NCBI GenBank assembly: GCA_016756855.1
Contig: JAESPD010000011.1
Coordinates: 1 to 64,000 of the forward strand
DNA length: 64,000 nucleotides
Source: a gamma proteobacterium endosymbiont of Lamellibrachia anaximandri
GTDB taxonomy: Bacteria > Pseudomonadota > Gammaproteobacteria > Chromatiales > Chromatiaceae
Reading direction: 5' to 3'
The translations under genes and the position numbers were made by a program. The notes below the pieces were generated by a model. The model was not told the DNA's origin and did not search any database. It saw only the letters and a list, made by a program, of their open reading frames with translations. Below are positions 10,201-16,369 of the stretch, piece after piece (positions within the stretch are counted from its first letter, which is position 1; the number at the start of each line of letters is the position of its first letter).

Positions 10201-11395
10201 GCGCGTCTGGTCGGTTCACGATGACGGCCCCCGCAGGGCGATCTCCTGGAGTCGCCGTCTGAGTGTGTGGGCGGGCATGAACGGGTTCTTCACCGTTGAG
10301 ACGGGTAATCTGGATCTCGCCCTGGGTAAATTCGCCTTGCAGGTGATCAGCGACGGAAGTGATGTCACTTGCGTCATCCCGACCTTCACCGGGCTCTCCT
10401 GCCATCCGTCGCTGTCTGGAGAATCGTGGTTCACACCAAACGCCATCGACTGGGCCACCAACCGGGTGACCCTGACACTGTATGATCTGGCAAATGGCGG
10501 AGTGCCGATACCCACGACCCTGACCTTCTCCGACAGCGGCAATGCCACTGTGACCATGGGGGCATCTACGGGTGTTGCGCGGGCAGTGAATCCCGAGCTG
10601 ATGGTCAGATCCCAGTTGACTGAAGGCGGCACGGAGAAGACTGTGATCTCCTTCGGTAACGCTCCGGCCGCTTTCCTCAATGCGGACGTGTCACTGCTGA
10701 ATGGAACCTTCGTTGGTGAAGGAGATAGCTTTGCTCTCTGGGATGACACGGATACGGGTGATGGCAACGATTACATGGTTGTCGTTGACGCCTACTTTCA
10801 GTTCCCCTTCAACGACGGCAAGGCACAGCGGGTGGGAAGCTATGCCAGTACCCGCGACCATTCAATATCGGTAGCGGATACCGTCACTGCAACCTTCACC
10901 AACGACCGATCGGGTGCGGGTCTCCAGCCCATGACCTTCTCGCTGGACTACACGGCGCCGGATCCTACAGCAGTAGCTGTGCCGGTGAGGGCGGACATCA
11001 CGGTCCATCTGGATGATGGGACATCGTTCACGGGTGACACGGCACCGAGTTTGGCCCTCGCCCATGATATCGGCGCGGCAGCGATAGAGTCGGTCAGTTG
11101 GGTCAGTACACTGCCTGCGGACACGCTCTGGCTTGTTCGTGGACGGTTATCGGATCCTGTTACCGGGAATGCTGTCCAGTATGGGGAACTCCGTTCAGAG
11201 CCGATGGACCAGGCGACTTCTGCTGACCTAGCTTACGATGGAACCAATACATGGACCTGGACTGCCCCGGCCGGACTCGATCTCTCCCTGGATGTGGATG
11301 AGCTCGGGCGGCTGGATCTTCGTACCATGGATCCTGCCAGAACCATGCAGGGGGATACCCGGAGTATCTTCGTCAAGCGATCGGCCGTGCCTTAA
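4268..11395 (+). CDS. giant repeat-built surface lipoprotein (TSP3-like and Ig/cadherin-like repeats)
   Basis: This protein has 2375 residues. It starts with a lipoprotein signal peptide whose lipobox LVLSGC places the acylated Cys about residue 30, followed by a Gly/Asp linker. A globular N-terminal module (GPLANAVATATL..., about 50-280) precedes an Asp-rich block at about 352-608 of calcium-binding thrombospondin type 3-like repeats (DTDGDGTGDNADTDDD and variants). Ig/cadherin-like domains ending in PVNDAP follow at 609-1373. They include an exact A-B-A-B set of four 93-residue domains (709-1080) and a related pair at 1175-1373. A putative He_PIG-type domain spans about 1374-1460. Residues 1461-2375 match nothing I recognise. 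The likely role is a long, calcium-stiffened surface stalk or adhesin; no secretion partner is adjacent. A strong terminator follows. Confidence 0.85.
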   Translation: MSSQQTRKRSPLLFRAILLVVSMALVLSGCGGGGGDDADPAPAPRGIGGGGVKGPLANAVATATLFDASQPGFKGTVVDTGTTDSAAAIQGLALPFPLTPPYILEFTSNAGTTDITTGAFPVISTMRTVITQALLDKGEQIYASPLTTMATDLAVMNADSSTAPFTGNGDGTTTAAEFIAALPIAAAQVASTVGFGMSGDIDIFDTPPLVDDTTDTTDEQADVASYRAAVEALTAVVAQIDDQLPDADANAVLEELAADLSTGQIDGQVPDETGTPTASTVLTETSATVLQQDPATLPIPGTDDGTGTPLTVDQVQQILIDETATTGSTTNTDDLDPTTGTIELVLEPAEPDPDRDGDGVPNTLDAFPDDATESVDSDGDGTGDNADTDDDNDGVADLDDDFPFDPAEQVDTDGDGTGDNADTDDDGDGVPDTSDDYPLDNTKSSINDQDNDGWDALYDPDDNDDTNPGVSFASQDPDGDGIPDDVDADDDNDGVPDVQDAFDTDPSEFLDTDGDGTGDNADTNDDDDAEPDASDAFPKDASETVDTDGDGTGDNADADDDNDGLSDVDEGDGAVDTDGDGTPDSRDIDSDGDGYLDSVDLDPTDPSVTVNSAPAASNGTLTTAEATVGTGTLTGSDANAGDVLAFSVVSQGTSGTVAITDAVAGTYTYTPTDNDFNGTDAFTFRVSDGTASSNVATVAVTITPVNDAPTADDDAGATDEGGSVSVNVLDGDADVEGDALSVTNLSVPANGAATLNADGTVTYTHDGGETISDSFTYTANDGTDDSAPATVNITVTPVNDAPVGVADSGATLEGGTVTIDLLANDSDAESDPLTISGMTLPVNGQLLDNGDGTVTYIHNGGETVSDSFTYRANDGDLTSELTTVTIAITPVNDLPTADDDAGTTAEGGSVTVSVLVGDADAEGSALTVTNLSVPANGAATLNADGTVTYTHNGSETISDSFTYTANDGTADSAVATVNITITPVNDVPVAGADSGTLDEGGSVTIDLLANDSDGENDPLSVTGMTLPAHGQLLDNGDGTITYNHDGGESTSDSFTYTAFDGTDASAVTTVSLTINPVNDAPVANDDSFSVGFNSSNNSLDVLLNDTDAEGSALTINTPLGATSHGGTVSTDGSTITYTPADGFNGTETFTYSMTDGTANSADATVTVIVSDNQAPVITEGVSTAVTMDEDGTPTPFSLTLNATDVEGDVLTWSVDTQATNGVATASGTGNSMVVTYVPTADFNGADSFVVAVTDGINSDTIIVNVTVTAQPDAPEITEGATTTVNMDEDGAPTAFALTLNATDADGDVLTWSISSAATKGVATASGTGASKVIGYTPNADANGTDTFTVQVDDGTGNPDTIDVTVNIAPVNDAPTIGGTALDGEVGVAYSFTPTSDDTEGDTLTFTATNLPSWASINGSTGEISGTPDAEGEQTNITITVTDDGVPSESADLGPFSIMINPATAVDDLSGVYRLTETATNIVRTLSGTGSCFTGEAAGDINRVYISMSQTGVTVTATDGAPVGGAATGAVDSLNNMFTLTWSMSGTEDGWEFTESFNFTGTYDLTAGTFSGEIVESETGTETLIPGNSYDCTRTADATGIFVYKHNGTENYDGVYGIEYRERDPNPDRGSISVEIVIDGTSITPYIPQNSGTYEYINTSFDPNTGLFAFTEQSYHLEDEDGDGQQDDIRCETAMFGGIFVRAPTDTSGLPVIVLQSDGEEKSILNRVDPAACSDPSATPQYTDYWEDEMYGKPLTTEPYTLRVTSAVSDGLTEDLHIMGLLNPPLRTATADSTLRVEVYDGAVLLCSRAFDQDGFRSVSKLPYPDFDSEAFQDGFYSFASCDTNQNGTGLIDGGSYVVKIMDDMGTADGGFDDQLVAPLHNAIAQLAAPVADRISRRDLDLNGVVSSRTESGRVIGLYGFFNPYQTMTATFPGVTGADGYHFDFDSTESPERRRVSSSTPTVTIPAGVINEWDGPSELRVWSVHDDGPRRAISWSRRLSVWAGMNGFFTVETGNLDLALGKFALQVISDGSDVTCVIPTFTGLSCHPSLSGESWFTPNAIDWATNRVTLTLYDLANGGVPIPTTLTFSDSGNATVTMGASTGVARAVNPELMVRSQLTEGGTEKTVISFGNAPAAFLNADVSLLNGTFVGEGDSFALWDDTDTGDGNDYMVVVDAYFQFPFNDGKAQRVGSYASTRDHSISVADTVTATFTNDRSGAGLQPMTFSLDYTAPDPTAVAVPVRADITVHLDDGTSFTGDTAPSLALAHDIGAAAIESVSWVSTLPADTLWLVRGRLSDPVTGNAVQYGELRSEPMDQATSADLAYDGTNTWTWTAPAGLDLSLDVDELGRLDLRTMDPARTMQGDTRSIFVKRSAVP
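5400..5960 (+). repeat. DNA repeats coding the Asp-rich calcium-binding block
   Basis: Near-identical copies of GACGGCACCGGCGACAATGC recur at about 5406, 5511, 5811 and 5917 inside the giant lipoprotein gene. Each codes DGTGDNADxDDD. They are coding repeats and not a CRISPR array: spacing is unequal, the copies differ at third codon positions, and the frame is kept. Confidence 0.8.
6392..7507 (+). repeat. A-B-A-B tandem array of four 279-base domain repeats
   Basis: Four units of exactly 279 bases (93 codons) start at 6392 (A1), 6671 (B1), 6950 (A2) and 7229 (B2). A units share SVPANGAATLNADGTVTYTH; B units share the pattern GMTLP-x-x-GQLLDNGDGT. A1 resembles A2 and B1 resembles B2 more than neighbours resemble each other, which suggests duplication of a 558-base pair of domains. 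Confidence 0.8.
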
Positions 11396-11420
11396 CGCTC
11401 TTTACTCAATTGGAGACAGA

Positions 11421-11445
11421 ACCCCGGCAGTGCCGGGGTTTTTTG
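11421..11445 (+). terminator. rho-independent terminator of the giant lipoprotein gene
   Basis: ACCCCGG and CCGGGGT pair around a short loop and are followed by a run of T. It starts 25 bases after the stop codon. The hairpin and the bases after it closely resemble the terminator behind tRNA-fMet at 54323-54347. Confidence 0.9.
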
Positions 11446-11481
11446 TTTCCGGCGTTCTTTCAGGAACCAATCGTCTGTAAT

Positions 11482-11501
11482 CCTGTGAACCAAATCACAG
11501 G
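11482..11501. promoter_or_regulatory. Crp-type palindrome upstream of the PAS gene
   Basis: CCTGTGA-ACCAAA-TCACAGG is a perfect inverted repeat containing the TGTGA-N6-TCACA consensus of Crp-family regulators. It lies 135 bases before the PAS gene start and after the terminator of the preceding gene. A further TGTGA half site occurs at about 11523. Which regulator binds, if any, is inferred. Confidence 0.55.
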
Positions 11502-11636
11502 AGAAATCCAATAATTCCCAGCCTGTGAATCTTATTCTCAGCTTCCTCAATATCCAGAATTTCACGCCGACTCATTGATCAAGCAACCGGTCTTGCAAAC
11601 GCCGGTACTCAGTTTGATTCGTGAGGAAGCGAACTT

Positions 11637-12416
11637 ATGGATGATGTAGGGAAGAGTAGAAATGAGTTGATCGAAGAGGTAACCCGCCTGCACAGGGCGC
11701 GGCACCATGTCAGGCAGACCGGTTTTGAGGCCTTGCAGGAGCAGGTGCGTCTGCAGGAGATGCTGCGGGAATCGATGGATGCCATCGTGATGTTCGATGC
11801 AGACGGCCTGGTGCAGCTGTTCAGCCGTGGTGCGGAGAGGCTCTTCGGTTGTGAAGAGGCTGATGTGCTCAGCCGCTCGCTGGATGGTTGGATTCCCTGT
11901 CCTCCTGCGTTTGGTGAAGATGTGCCTCGTTACCTGGCGGATGTCTGCGCCTCCAAAGCCGACCTGTTTCAACATCCGGTTGAAGTCAGCAATGCTACGG
12001 GCGGAAAACGGCTGTTGACGGTGACCGTTTCTCTGTCGGGTAGAGGAAAATCTCCGGCGGAGCACGACTATCACTCTGCGCTCTGCATCTTTCAGGATAT
12101 TACCCGGCAGAAGCATGCGCTACAGGAGGTGGGGGCCTACAGGGATAATCTGGAGAACCTGGTGAAGGATCTCAGCGATGAACTCCGGGTGTCGAAAGAA
12201 GACCTGTCGTTGGCCAGCCACGCGGAGCAGGATGCAGTGGAGCTGCTGCTGCAGGAGATTCGTGCGCCTTTGGGGCGTATTCTCGATGTAGCCAATGCGG
12301 CAGCGGCGATGCGCACCGGGGCTGAATGCAACGATATGCAGGAAGGGGTGCGGACCATCCGCCATACGGCGGGTGAGTTGATGATGCTGCTGAAGGTGTT
12401 GACAAAGGAGAAGTAG
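11637..12416 (+). CDS. PAS-domain protein with degenerate histidine-kinase dimerisation segment
   Basis: This 259-residue protein has no signal peptide or membrane segment. Residues about 1-45 form a charged helix, and about 42-165 a PAS domain (ESMDAIVMFDADGLVQLFSRGAERLFG ... FQDIT). Residues 160-200 are a predicted coiled coil. Residues 200-259 resemble the two-helix dimerisation domain of a histidine kinase (ELLLQEIRAPLGRIL, then RTIRHTAGELMMLLKVL). In the H-box the usual phosphoacceptor histidine is Q206, and no ATP-binding domain follows before the stop. The protein should therefore sense and dimerise but not autophosphorylate. Possible roles are a regulator that pairs with another kinase, or a decayed kinase. 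A Crp-like palindrome lies upstream and a terminator follows; it is transcribed alone. Confidence 0.7.
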   Translation: MDDVGKSRNELIEEVTRLHRARHHVRQTGFEALQEQVRLQEMLRESMDAIVMFDADGLVQLFSRGAERLFGCEEADVLSRSLDGWIPCPPAFGEDVPRYLADVCASKADLFQHPVEVSNATGGKRLLTVTVSLSGRGKSPAEHDYHSALCIFQDITRQKHALQEVGAYRDNLENLVKDLSDELRVSKEDLSLASHAEQDAVELLLQEIRAPLGRILDVANAAAAMRTGAECNDMQEGVRTIRHTAGELMMLLKVLTKEK

Positions 12417-12473
12417 CTTTCTTACGATATTCTGTTATCTATCAGGAAAAACCTGGCTGGTTGGCAGGTGCAG

Positions 12474-12518
12474 AACCCACCATCGGATGCGTACCCGGTG
12501 GTGGGTTTTGTTTTTTTT
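12474..12518 (+). terminator. rho-independent terminator after the PAS gene
   Basis: AACCCACCA (12474-12482) pairs with TGGTGGGTT (12499-12507), followed by a T-rich tract to 12518. It may serve the PAS gene; proS converges from the other side. Confidence 0.85.
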
Positions 12519-12537
12519 ATCTCTCGACGAAGAGCGA

Positions 12538-12564
12538 GTGGGATCGGCGTCTCGCCGCTCCCAC
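12538..12564. repeat. REP-like palindrome (GTGGGA...TCCCAC)
   Basis: GTGGGATCGGCG, a TCT loop and CGCCGCTCCCAC form a 12-base stem with one mismatch. Elements of the form GTGGGAGCGGCG-loop-CGCCGC are common extragenic repeats in gammaproteobacteria. It lies between the converging PAS and proS genes, 14 bases beyond the proS stop. Confidence 0.6.
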
Positions 12565-12578
12565 AATTTAAAATAGGC

Positions 12579-14294
12579 TTACAACTGTCCTTTGATATGG
12601 TCGAGAATCTCATCCAGCGGGATGAAGCTGTTCTCCGATGCGGTGCGGGCACGGTACTCCACATTGCCCTCATCCAGAGAGCGCTCCCCTACCACGATGC
12701 GATGGGGGATGCCGATCAGTTCCATGTCGGCAAACATGAAGCCGGGGCGTACATTCCGGTCATCCAACAGTACCTCGATACCTGCGGACTTGAAGGCTTC
12801 GTGCAACTGTTCGACGGCCGCCTGCACCCGATGGGATTTGTTCATCTTCATCGGACAAATGGCGACCTGAAAAGGCGCGAGTCCTGCAGGCCAGCATATG
12901 CCCTTATCGTCGTGGTGCTGCTCTATGGCGGCGGCCACCACCCGGGAGACGCCGATACCGTAACAACCCATGGTCATGGTGACGGTTTTGCCGTTTTCAT
13001 CCAGTACCTTGGCGTTCATCGCCTCACTGTATTTCTGGCCGAGCTGGAAGATGTGACCCACCTCGATGCCCCGTGCAATGGTGAGTGTGCCGCTGCCATC
13101 GGGACTGGGATCACCCTCCACCACGTTGCGCAGATCGGCGATGGTCTCCGGTTCCGGCAGATCGCGCCCCCAGTTAATGCCGAATTGGTGCTTGCCGTCC
13201 TGGTTGGCGCCCGCGCTGAAATCGGCCATCTGCGCCACGGCCCGATCGACGAAAAGCGGGATGTTCAGATTGACCGGCCCCAGTGAGCCGGTGCCTGCGC
13301 CGACCGCAGCACGGATCTGCTCTTCATCGGCAAAGGTCAGAGGTATCGCCACCTGGGGCAGTTTCTCCGCCTTGATCTCGTTCAGTTCGTGATCACCGCG
13401 CACCAGCAGGGCGACGAGATCGTTCTCGCTCTCCTCGTCCGCCTGCACGATCAGGGTCTTGACCGTCTGTTCGATCGGTTGGTTGAACTGTTCCACCAGC
13501 TCCTGGATGGTCTTTGCGTTCGGGGTGTCCACCAGCTCCATCTCACGGCCAGGGGCGGGGCGGTCACCTGCGGGCGCCACCGCTTCAGCCAGTTCGATAT
13601 TGGCGGCGTAGTCGCTTTCCGTGGAGAAGGCGATGGCGTCCTCACCCGATTCAGCCAGTACATGGAATTCGTGGGAGGCGCTGCCGCCGATGCTACCGGT
13701 ATCCGCCGCCACAGGACGGAAATTGAGGCCGCAACGGCTGAAGATGCGCGTGTAGGTCTCATACATCCGGTCGTAAGTTCCCTGTAGTGATTCCTGATTC
13801 TGATGGAAGGAGTAGGCGTCCTTCATGAGGAATTCACGGGCGCGCATGATGCCGAAACGGGGGCGGATCTCGTCGCGGAACTTGGTCTGGATCTGGTAGA
13901 AGTTGATCGGCAGTTGCTTATAGCTTCGCAGCTCGTTACGCGCCAGATCGGTGATGATCTCCTCGTGGGTGGGGCCGAAGCAGAACTCCCGGTTGTGGCG
14001 GTCGTGGAAACGCAGCAGCTCCGGACCATATTTCTCCCAGCGGCCCGACTCCTGCCAGAGCTCGGCGGGCTGCACAGTCGGCATCAGCACCTCCAGTGCA
14101 CCGGCGCGATCCATCTCATCCCGCACGATGCGTTCTACCTTGCGCAGTACCCTCAGTCCCAGCGGTAGCCAGGTGTAGAGACCCGCGGCCAGTTTGCGGA
14201 TCATGCCGGCGCGCAGCATCAGCTTGTGGCTGGCGGTCTCCGCATCGGCGGGGGTTTCCTTGACGGTCTGCAGTGGAAAGTCGGAAGTACGCAT
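12579..14294 (-). CDS. proS: prolyl-tRNA synthetase
   Basis: This 571-residue protein is close to the 572 residues of E. coli ProRS. It is a class II synthetase that charges tRNA-Pro. GPTHEE (107-112) and [10 protein letters not shown] (139-148) belong to the motif 2 region, followed by [11 protein letters not shown] at 153-163. Motif 3 is in [16 protein letters not shown] near 440. Between them, about 225-405, lies the YbaK-like insertion domain that hydrolyses mischarged Ala-tRNA-Pro in bacterial-type enzymes. The C-terminal anticodon-binding domain ends the protein. The ATG at 14294 is divergent from the aminotransferase gene about 140 bases away. Nothing unusual is seen. Confidence 0.98.
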   Translation of the reverse strand: MRTSDFPLQTVKETPADAETASHKLMLRAGMIRKLAAGLYTWLPLGLRVLRKVERIVRDEMDRAGALEVLMPTVQPAELWQESGRWEKYGPELLRFHDRHNREFCFGPTHEEIITDLARNELRSYKQLPINFYQIQTKFRDEIRPRFGIMRAREFLMKDAYSFHQNQESLQGTYDRMYETYTRIFSRCGLNFRPVAADTGSIGGSASHEFHVLAESGEDAIAFSTESDYAANIELAEAVAPAGDRPAPGREMELVDTPNAKTIQELVEQFNQPIEQTVKTLIVQADEESENDLVALLVRGDHELNEIKAEKLPQVAIPLTFADEEQIRAAVGAGTGSLGPVNLNIPLFVDRAVAQMADFSAGANQDGKHQFGINWGRDLPEPETIADLRNVVEGDPSPDGSGTLTIARGIEVGHIFQLGQKYSEAMNAKVLDENGKTVTMTMGCYGIGVSRVVAAAIEQHHDDKGICWPAGLAPFQVAICPMKMNKSHRVQAAVEQLHEAFKSAGIEVLLDDRNVRPGFMFADMELIGIPHRIVVGERSLDEGNVEYRARTASENSFIPLDEILDHIKGQL

Positions 14295-14433
14295 TGCGGT
14301 AAAAGATCCTGTGGTGAAAACGCGTCATTCTAGCCTGCAATTTGCGGTGGGTCATCCACTCTGCAGGAACGGCTTGACGTCGGGTGGGCAGGGGCATACT
14401 TTCAGAATTGCTCTCGTATTGGAAATCTCAGAC

Positions 14434-15297
14434 ATGACCAAGGTTTACCTCAATGGCGAGTTTCTCCCCCTGGAGGAGGCCAGGATCTCTGTGCTGGATC
14501 GTGGGTTTCTCTTTGGCGACGGGGTCTATGAGGTCATTCCTGTCTACGGTGGACGGCTGTTTCGTCTGGAGCAGCATCTGCATCGGCTCGACCAGAGCCT
14601 GCAGGGTATCCGCCTGGCGGTGTCGAAATCTCATGACGATTGGCAAGAGATCCTCCAGTCTCTGCTGCCAACGGGGGAGATGGGTGATCAGGCGGTCTAT
14701 CTTCAAGTCACACGCGGGGTTGCGCCGAAGCGGGATCACAGCTTTCCTGTGGTAGCCACGCCGACGATCTTTGCCATGGCCTTCCCGGTTGTGCCACCGG
14801 AACCGGGGCAAGCGGAGCAGGGTATCGCCGCCATCACACTGCCGGACACCCGTTGGCTACGCTGTAACATCAAGGCAATCACCCTGCTTGCGAATGTGCT
14901 GTTACGTCAGCAGGCGGTGGACGAGGGTGCGGCGGAGGCCATTCTCATCCGGGACGGTGTGGCCCATGAGGGGACCGCCTCCAATCTTTTTGTGGTGGAG
15001 GATGGGGTGATTACCACGCCCCCCGACGGACCGCAGCTGCTGCCGGGTATTACCAGGGATCTCGTGGTGGAACTTGCCGGGTTGCACAACCTGCCATTGA
15101 TACAGGCTCCGATTGCGGAGAGCAGCTTGTTTGGGGCGGATGAACTCTGGATCACCAGCTCCACGAAAGAGATCGTGCCGGTGATCTCCTTGAATGAGTG
15201 GCCGGTTGGTGAAGGGGTTGCCGGCCCTGTGTGGCGCCGTGTCTGGTCACTTTTTCAGGCCTATAAACAGCAGATCCGGGCAGGATTGGTTGAATAA
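14434..15297 (+). CDS. dat: D-amino acid aminotransferase (class IV PLP enzyme)
   Basis: The frame is open further upstream, but the ATG at 14434 gives the normal start MTKVYLNGEFLPLEEARISV and a 287-residue protein, the family's usual size. Class IV features are visible: VLDRGFLFGDGVYE at 20-33, the PLP-binding lysine K147 in RCNIKAITLLANVL, E179 and the TASN loop at 181-184. The enzyme moves an amino group between D-alanine or other D-amino acids and 2-oxo acids, supplying D-Glu or D-Ala for peptidoglycan. A branched-chain aminotransferase or aminodeoxychorismate lyase is possible, but the sequence reads best as Dat. In many gammaproteobacteria this gene sits next to lipB; here it stands alone between proS (divergent) and a REP-like palindrome. 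Confidence 0.85.
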   Translation: MTKVYLNGEFLPLEEARISVLDRGFLFGDGVYEVIPVYGGRLFRLEQHLHRLDQSLQGIRLAVSKSHDDWQEILQSLLPTGEMGDQAVYLQVTRGVAPKRDHSFPVVATPTIFAMAFPVVPPEPGQAEQGIAAITLPDTRWLRCNIKAITLLANVLLRQQAVDEGAAEAILIRDGVAHEGTASNLFVVEDGVITTPPDGPQLLPGITRDLVVELAGLHNLPLIQAPIAESSLFGADELWITSSTKEIVPVISLNEWPVGEGVAGPVWRRVWSLFQAYKQQIRAGLVE

Positions 15298-15303
15298 ACG
15301 TAG

Positions 15304-15329
15304 GCCTGATCAAGCGTAGCGGATCAGGC
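15304..15329. repeat. REP-like palindrome, forward (loop AAGCGTAGCG)
   Basis: GCCTGATC, the 10-base loop AAGCGTAGCG and GATCAGGC form a perfect 8-base stem. It is a single copy between the converging aminotransferase and tautomerase genes. It belongs to the dispersed family also found at 19801, 25964, 26019, 32627 and 32681. Confidence 0.8.
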
Positions 15330-15337
15330 AGAATCTA

Positions 15338-15682
15338 CTAGAAAGTCCCCCCGCTCCAGCCCCACATGTGGCGCTCCGCCATGGCGAATTCGATATAGAT
15401 TCGATCCATCGGGATGTGTAGCTGTTCCGCGATCAGGTTGCAGAGCCGGTCGGAGAACTCGCCAGTCCGGTCACCCGGCAGGCCGATGCTTTTCAGTTCA
15501 AGGTAGGCCATTGGGGCGTTATCGCCCGCGAACAGCATATAGGGATTGGTTTCGATGAACACCATGACATAGCGTTCAGGTTTGCCGAGCATCTCCGCGA
15601 CCTGTGAAGAGGCATTTTGGAGCAGCCGGGTCTCGATGTCTTCCGGGATTTCGGCGTTGGTCTGGATCTTGAGTACCGGCAT
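15338..15682 (-). CDS. MIF-family tautomerase-like protein
   Basis: This 114-residue protein has the length and sequence pattern of the macrophage migration inhibitory factor family. The catalytic proline follows the initiator Met (MPVLKIQTN), a central YVMVFIETNPYMLFAGD segment follows, and the C-terminus is MWGWSGGTF, the usual trimer-contact tail. Family members tautomerise phenylpyruvate or similar keto-enol substrates in vitro; the natural role in bacteria is unsettled. It starts 13 bases after the DUF4124 gene stop on the same strand, so the two are probably cotranscribed. The protein should be cytoplasmic, unlike its upstream neighbour, which is exported. Confidence 0.85.
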   Translation of the reverse strand: MPVLKIQTNAEIPEDIETRLLQNASSQVAEMLGKPERYVMVFIETNPYMLFAGDNAPMAYLELKSIGLPGDRTGEFSDRLCNLIAEQLHIPMDRIYIEFAMAERHMWGWSGGTF

Positions 15683-15695
15683 GGATACCTCCCAG

Positions 15696-16175
15696 TCACT
15701 TTTTGCAGTTGTCCTCGATATCCTTGCGGGCCTGCTCCATTCTGGTTTGGCGCTCTTCTTCAGTCAGCCGCAGGTACTCTCCGTCCTGGGTACGCAATTT
15801 GCGGTTACCGAGGGCAGTCAGATTGCGCAGATTGGAGCGCCCAACCTCACAATTCTGCAGATGAGTGGCGGCGGCTTGCTGCTTCTCATCCTGCGCCTGC
15901 TTGGCCAGTTTGCGATCTTCCCGGCGATCTTCCAGATCCTGACGCATCTTGTTCAGCCTTTTATTGGCCGCTTCGGTGTCGGCCGGAGTGCTCTCTGGCG
16001 CTGGACGCTGTTTTATCACCTCTGCCGAGCCCGAAGGCGGTGGCGTCTGAGAGTATACGGTGATGCCGTCTTCACCCACCCAACGGTAGGTTTGAGCGCC
16101 TGCTGCGAGAGAGATTGCAGCCAGGAAAAAGCCTGAAAAAAGTCTATATCGCTTCATTTTTTTCGTTATTTCCAT
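15696..16175 (-). CDS. exported DUF4124-domain protein
   Basis: This protein has 159 residues from the first ATG. The second Met (residue 7, base 16157) begins a more typical signal peptide (MKRYRLFSGFFLAAISLAAGAQ) and may be the true start. Residues 29-45 (TYRWVGEDGITVYSQTP) form the DUF4124 motif, common at the N-terminus of exported gammaproteobacterial proteins. The rest is charged and helical, rich in Lys, Arg, Glu and Gln, probably coiled coil, with two cysteines (near residues 108 and 157). Function is unknown; DUF4124 proteins are periplasmic or envelope-associated. It is divergent from ilvB and precedes the MIF-like gene. Confidence 0.8.
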   Translation of the reverse strand: MEITKKMKRYRLFSGFFLAAISLAAGAQTYRWVGEDGITVYSQTPPPSGSAEVIKQRPAPESTPADTEAANKRLNKMRQDLEDRREDRKLAKQAQDEKQQAAATHLQNCEVGRSNLRNLTALGNRKLRTQDGEYLRLTEEERQTRMEQARKDIEDNCKK

Positions 16176-16281
16176 CCATCAACCAGCCACTCTAATTATG
16201 GAGCAAGGGCGTGGAATGGCAAGTGACGCCGCTCAATTTGAAAAGAAAACCTGGAGGCCATTGTGGAATACCGGTTATTGC

Positions 16282-16310
16282 TTGACCTCCCGTGCGACTA
16301 TTAGTAGTTT
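16282..16310 (+). promoter_or_regulatory. candidate sigma-70 promoter of ilvBH
   Basis: TTGACC (16282-16287) and TAGTTT (16305-16310) are separated by 17 bases. The -35 box is good and the -10 box weak. A start near 16317 would give a leader of about 50 bases containing the hairpin at 16331-16352. Confidence 0.45.
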
Positions 16311-16330
16311 GTACTGTTTTGATATTGTCC

Positions 16331-16352
16331 GCTGCCCGTGACTCGGGGCAGC
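16331..16352 (+). promoter_or_regulatory. leader hairpin just before the ilvB ribosome binding site
   Basis: GCTGCCC and GGGCAGC form a 7-base stem around an 8-base loop. It ends 5 bases before the GGAGG that serves the GTG start. There is no T-run, so it is not a terminator; a role in translation or mRNA stability is possible. Confidence 0.45.
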
Positions 16353-16369
16353 ATTTGGAGGTTGCTGAA

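Noticed and set aside
16292..16369. Upstream extension of ilvB
   Set aside because: The added residues are not part of the enzyme family, and the GTG at 16370 has GGAGG at the right distance.
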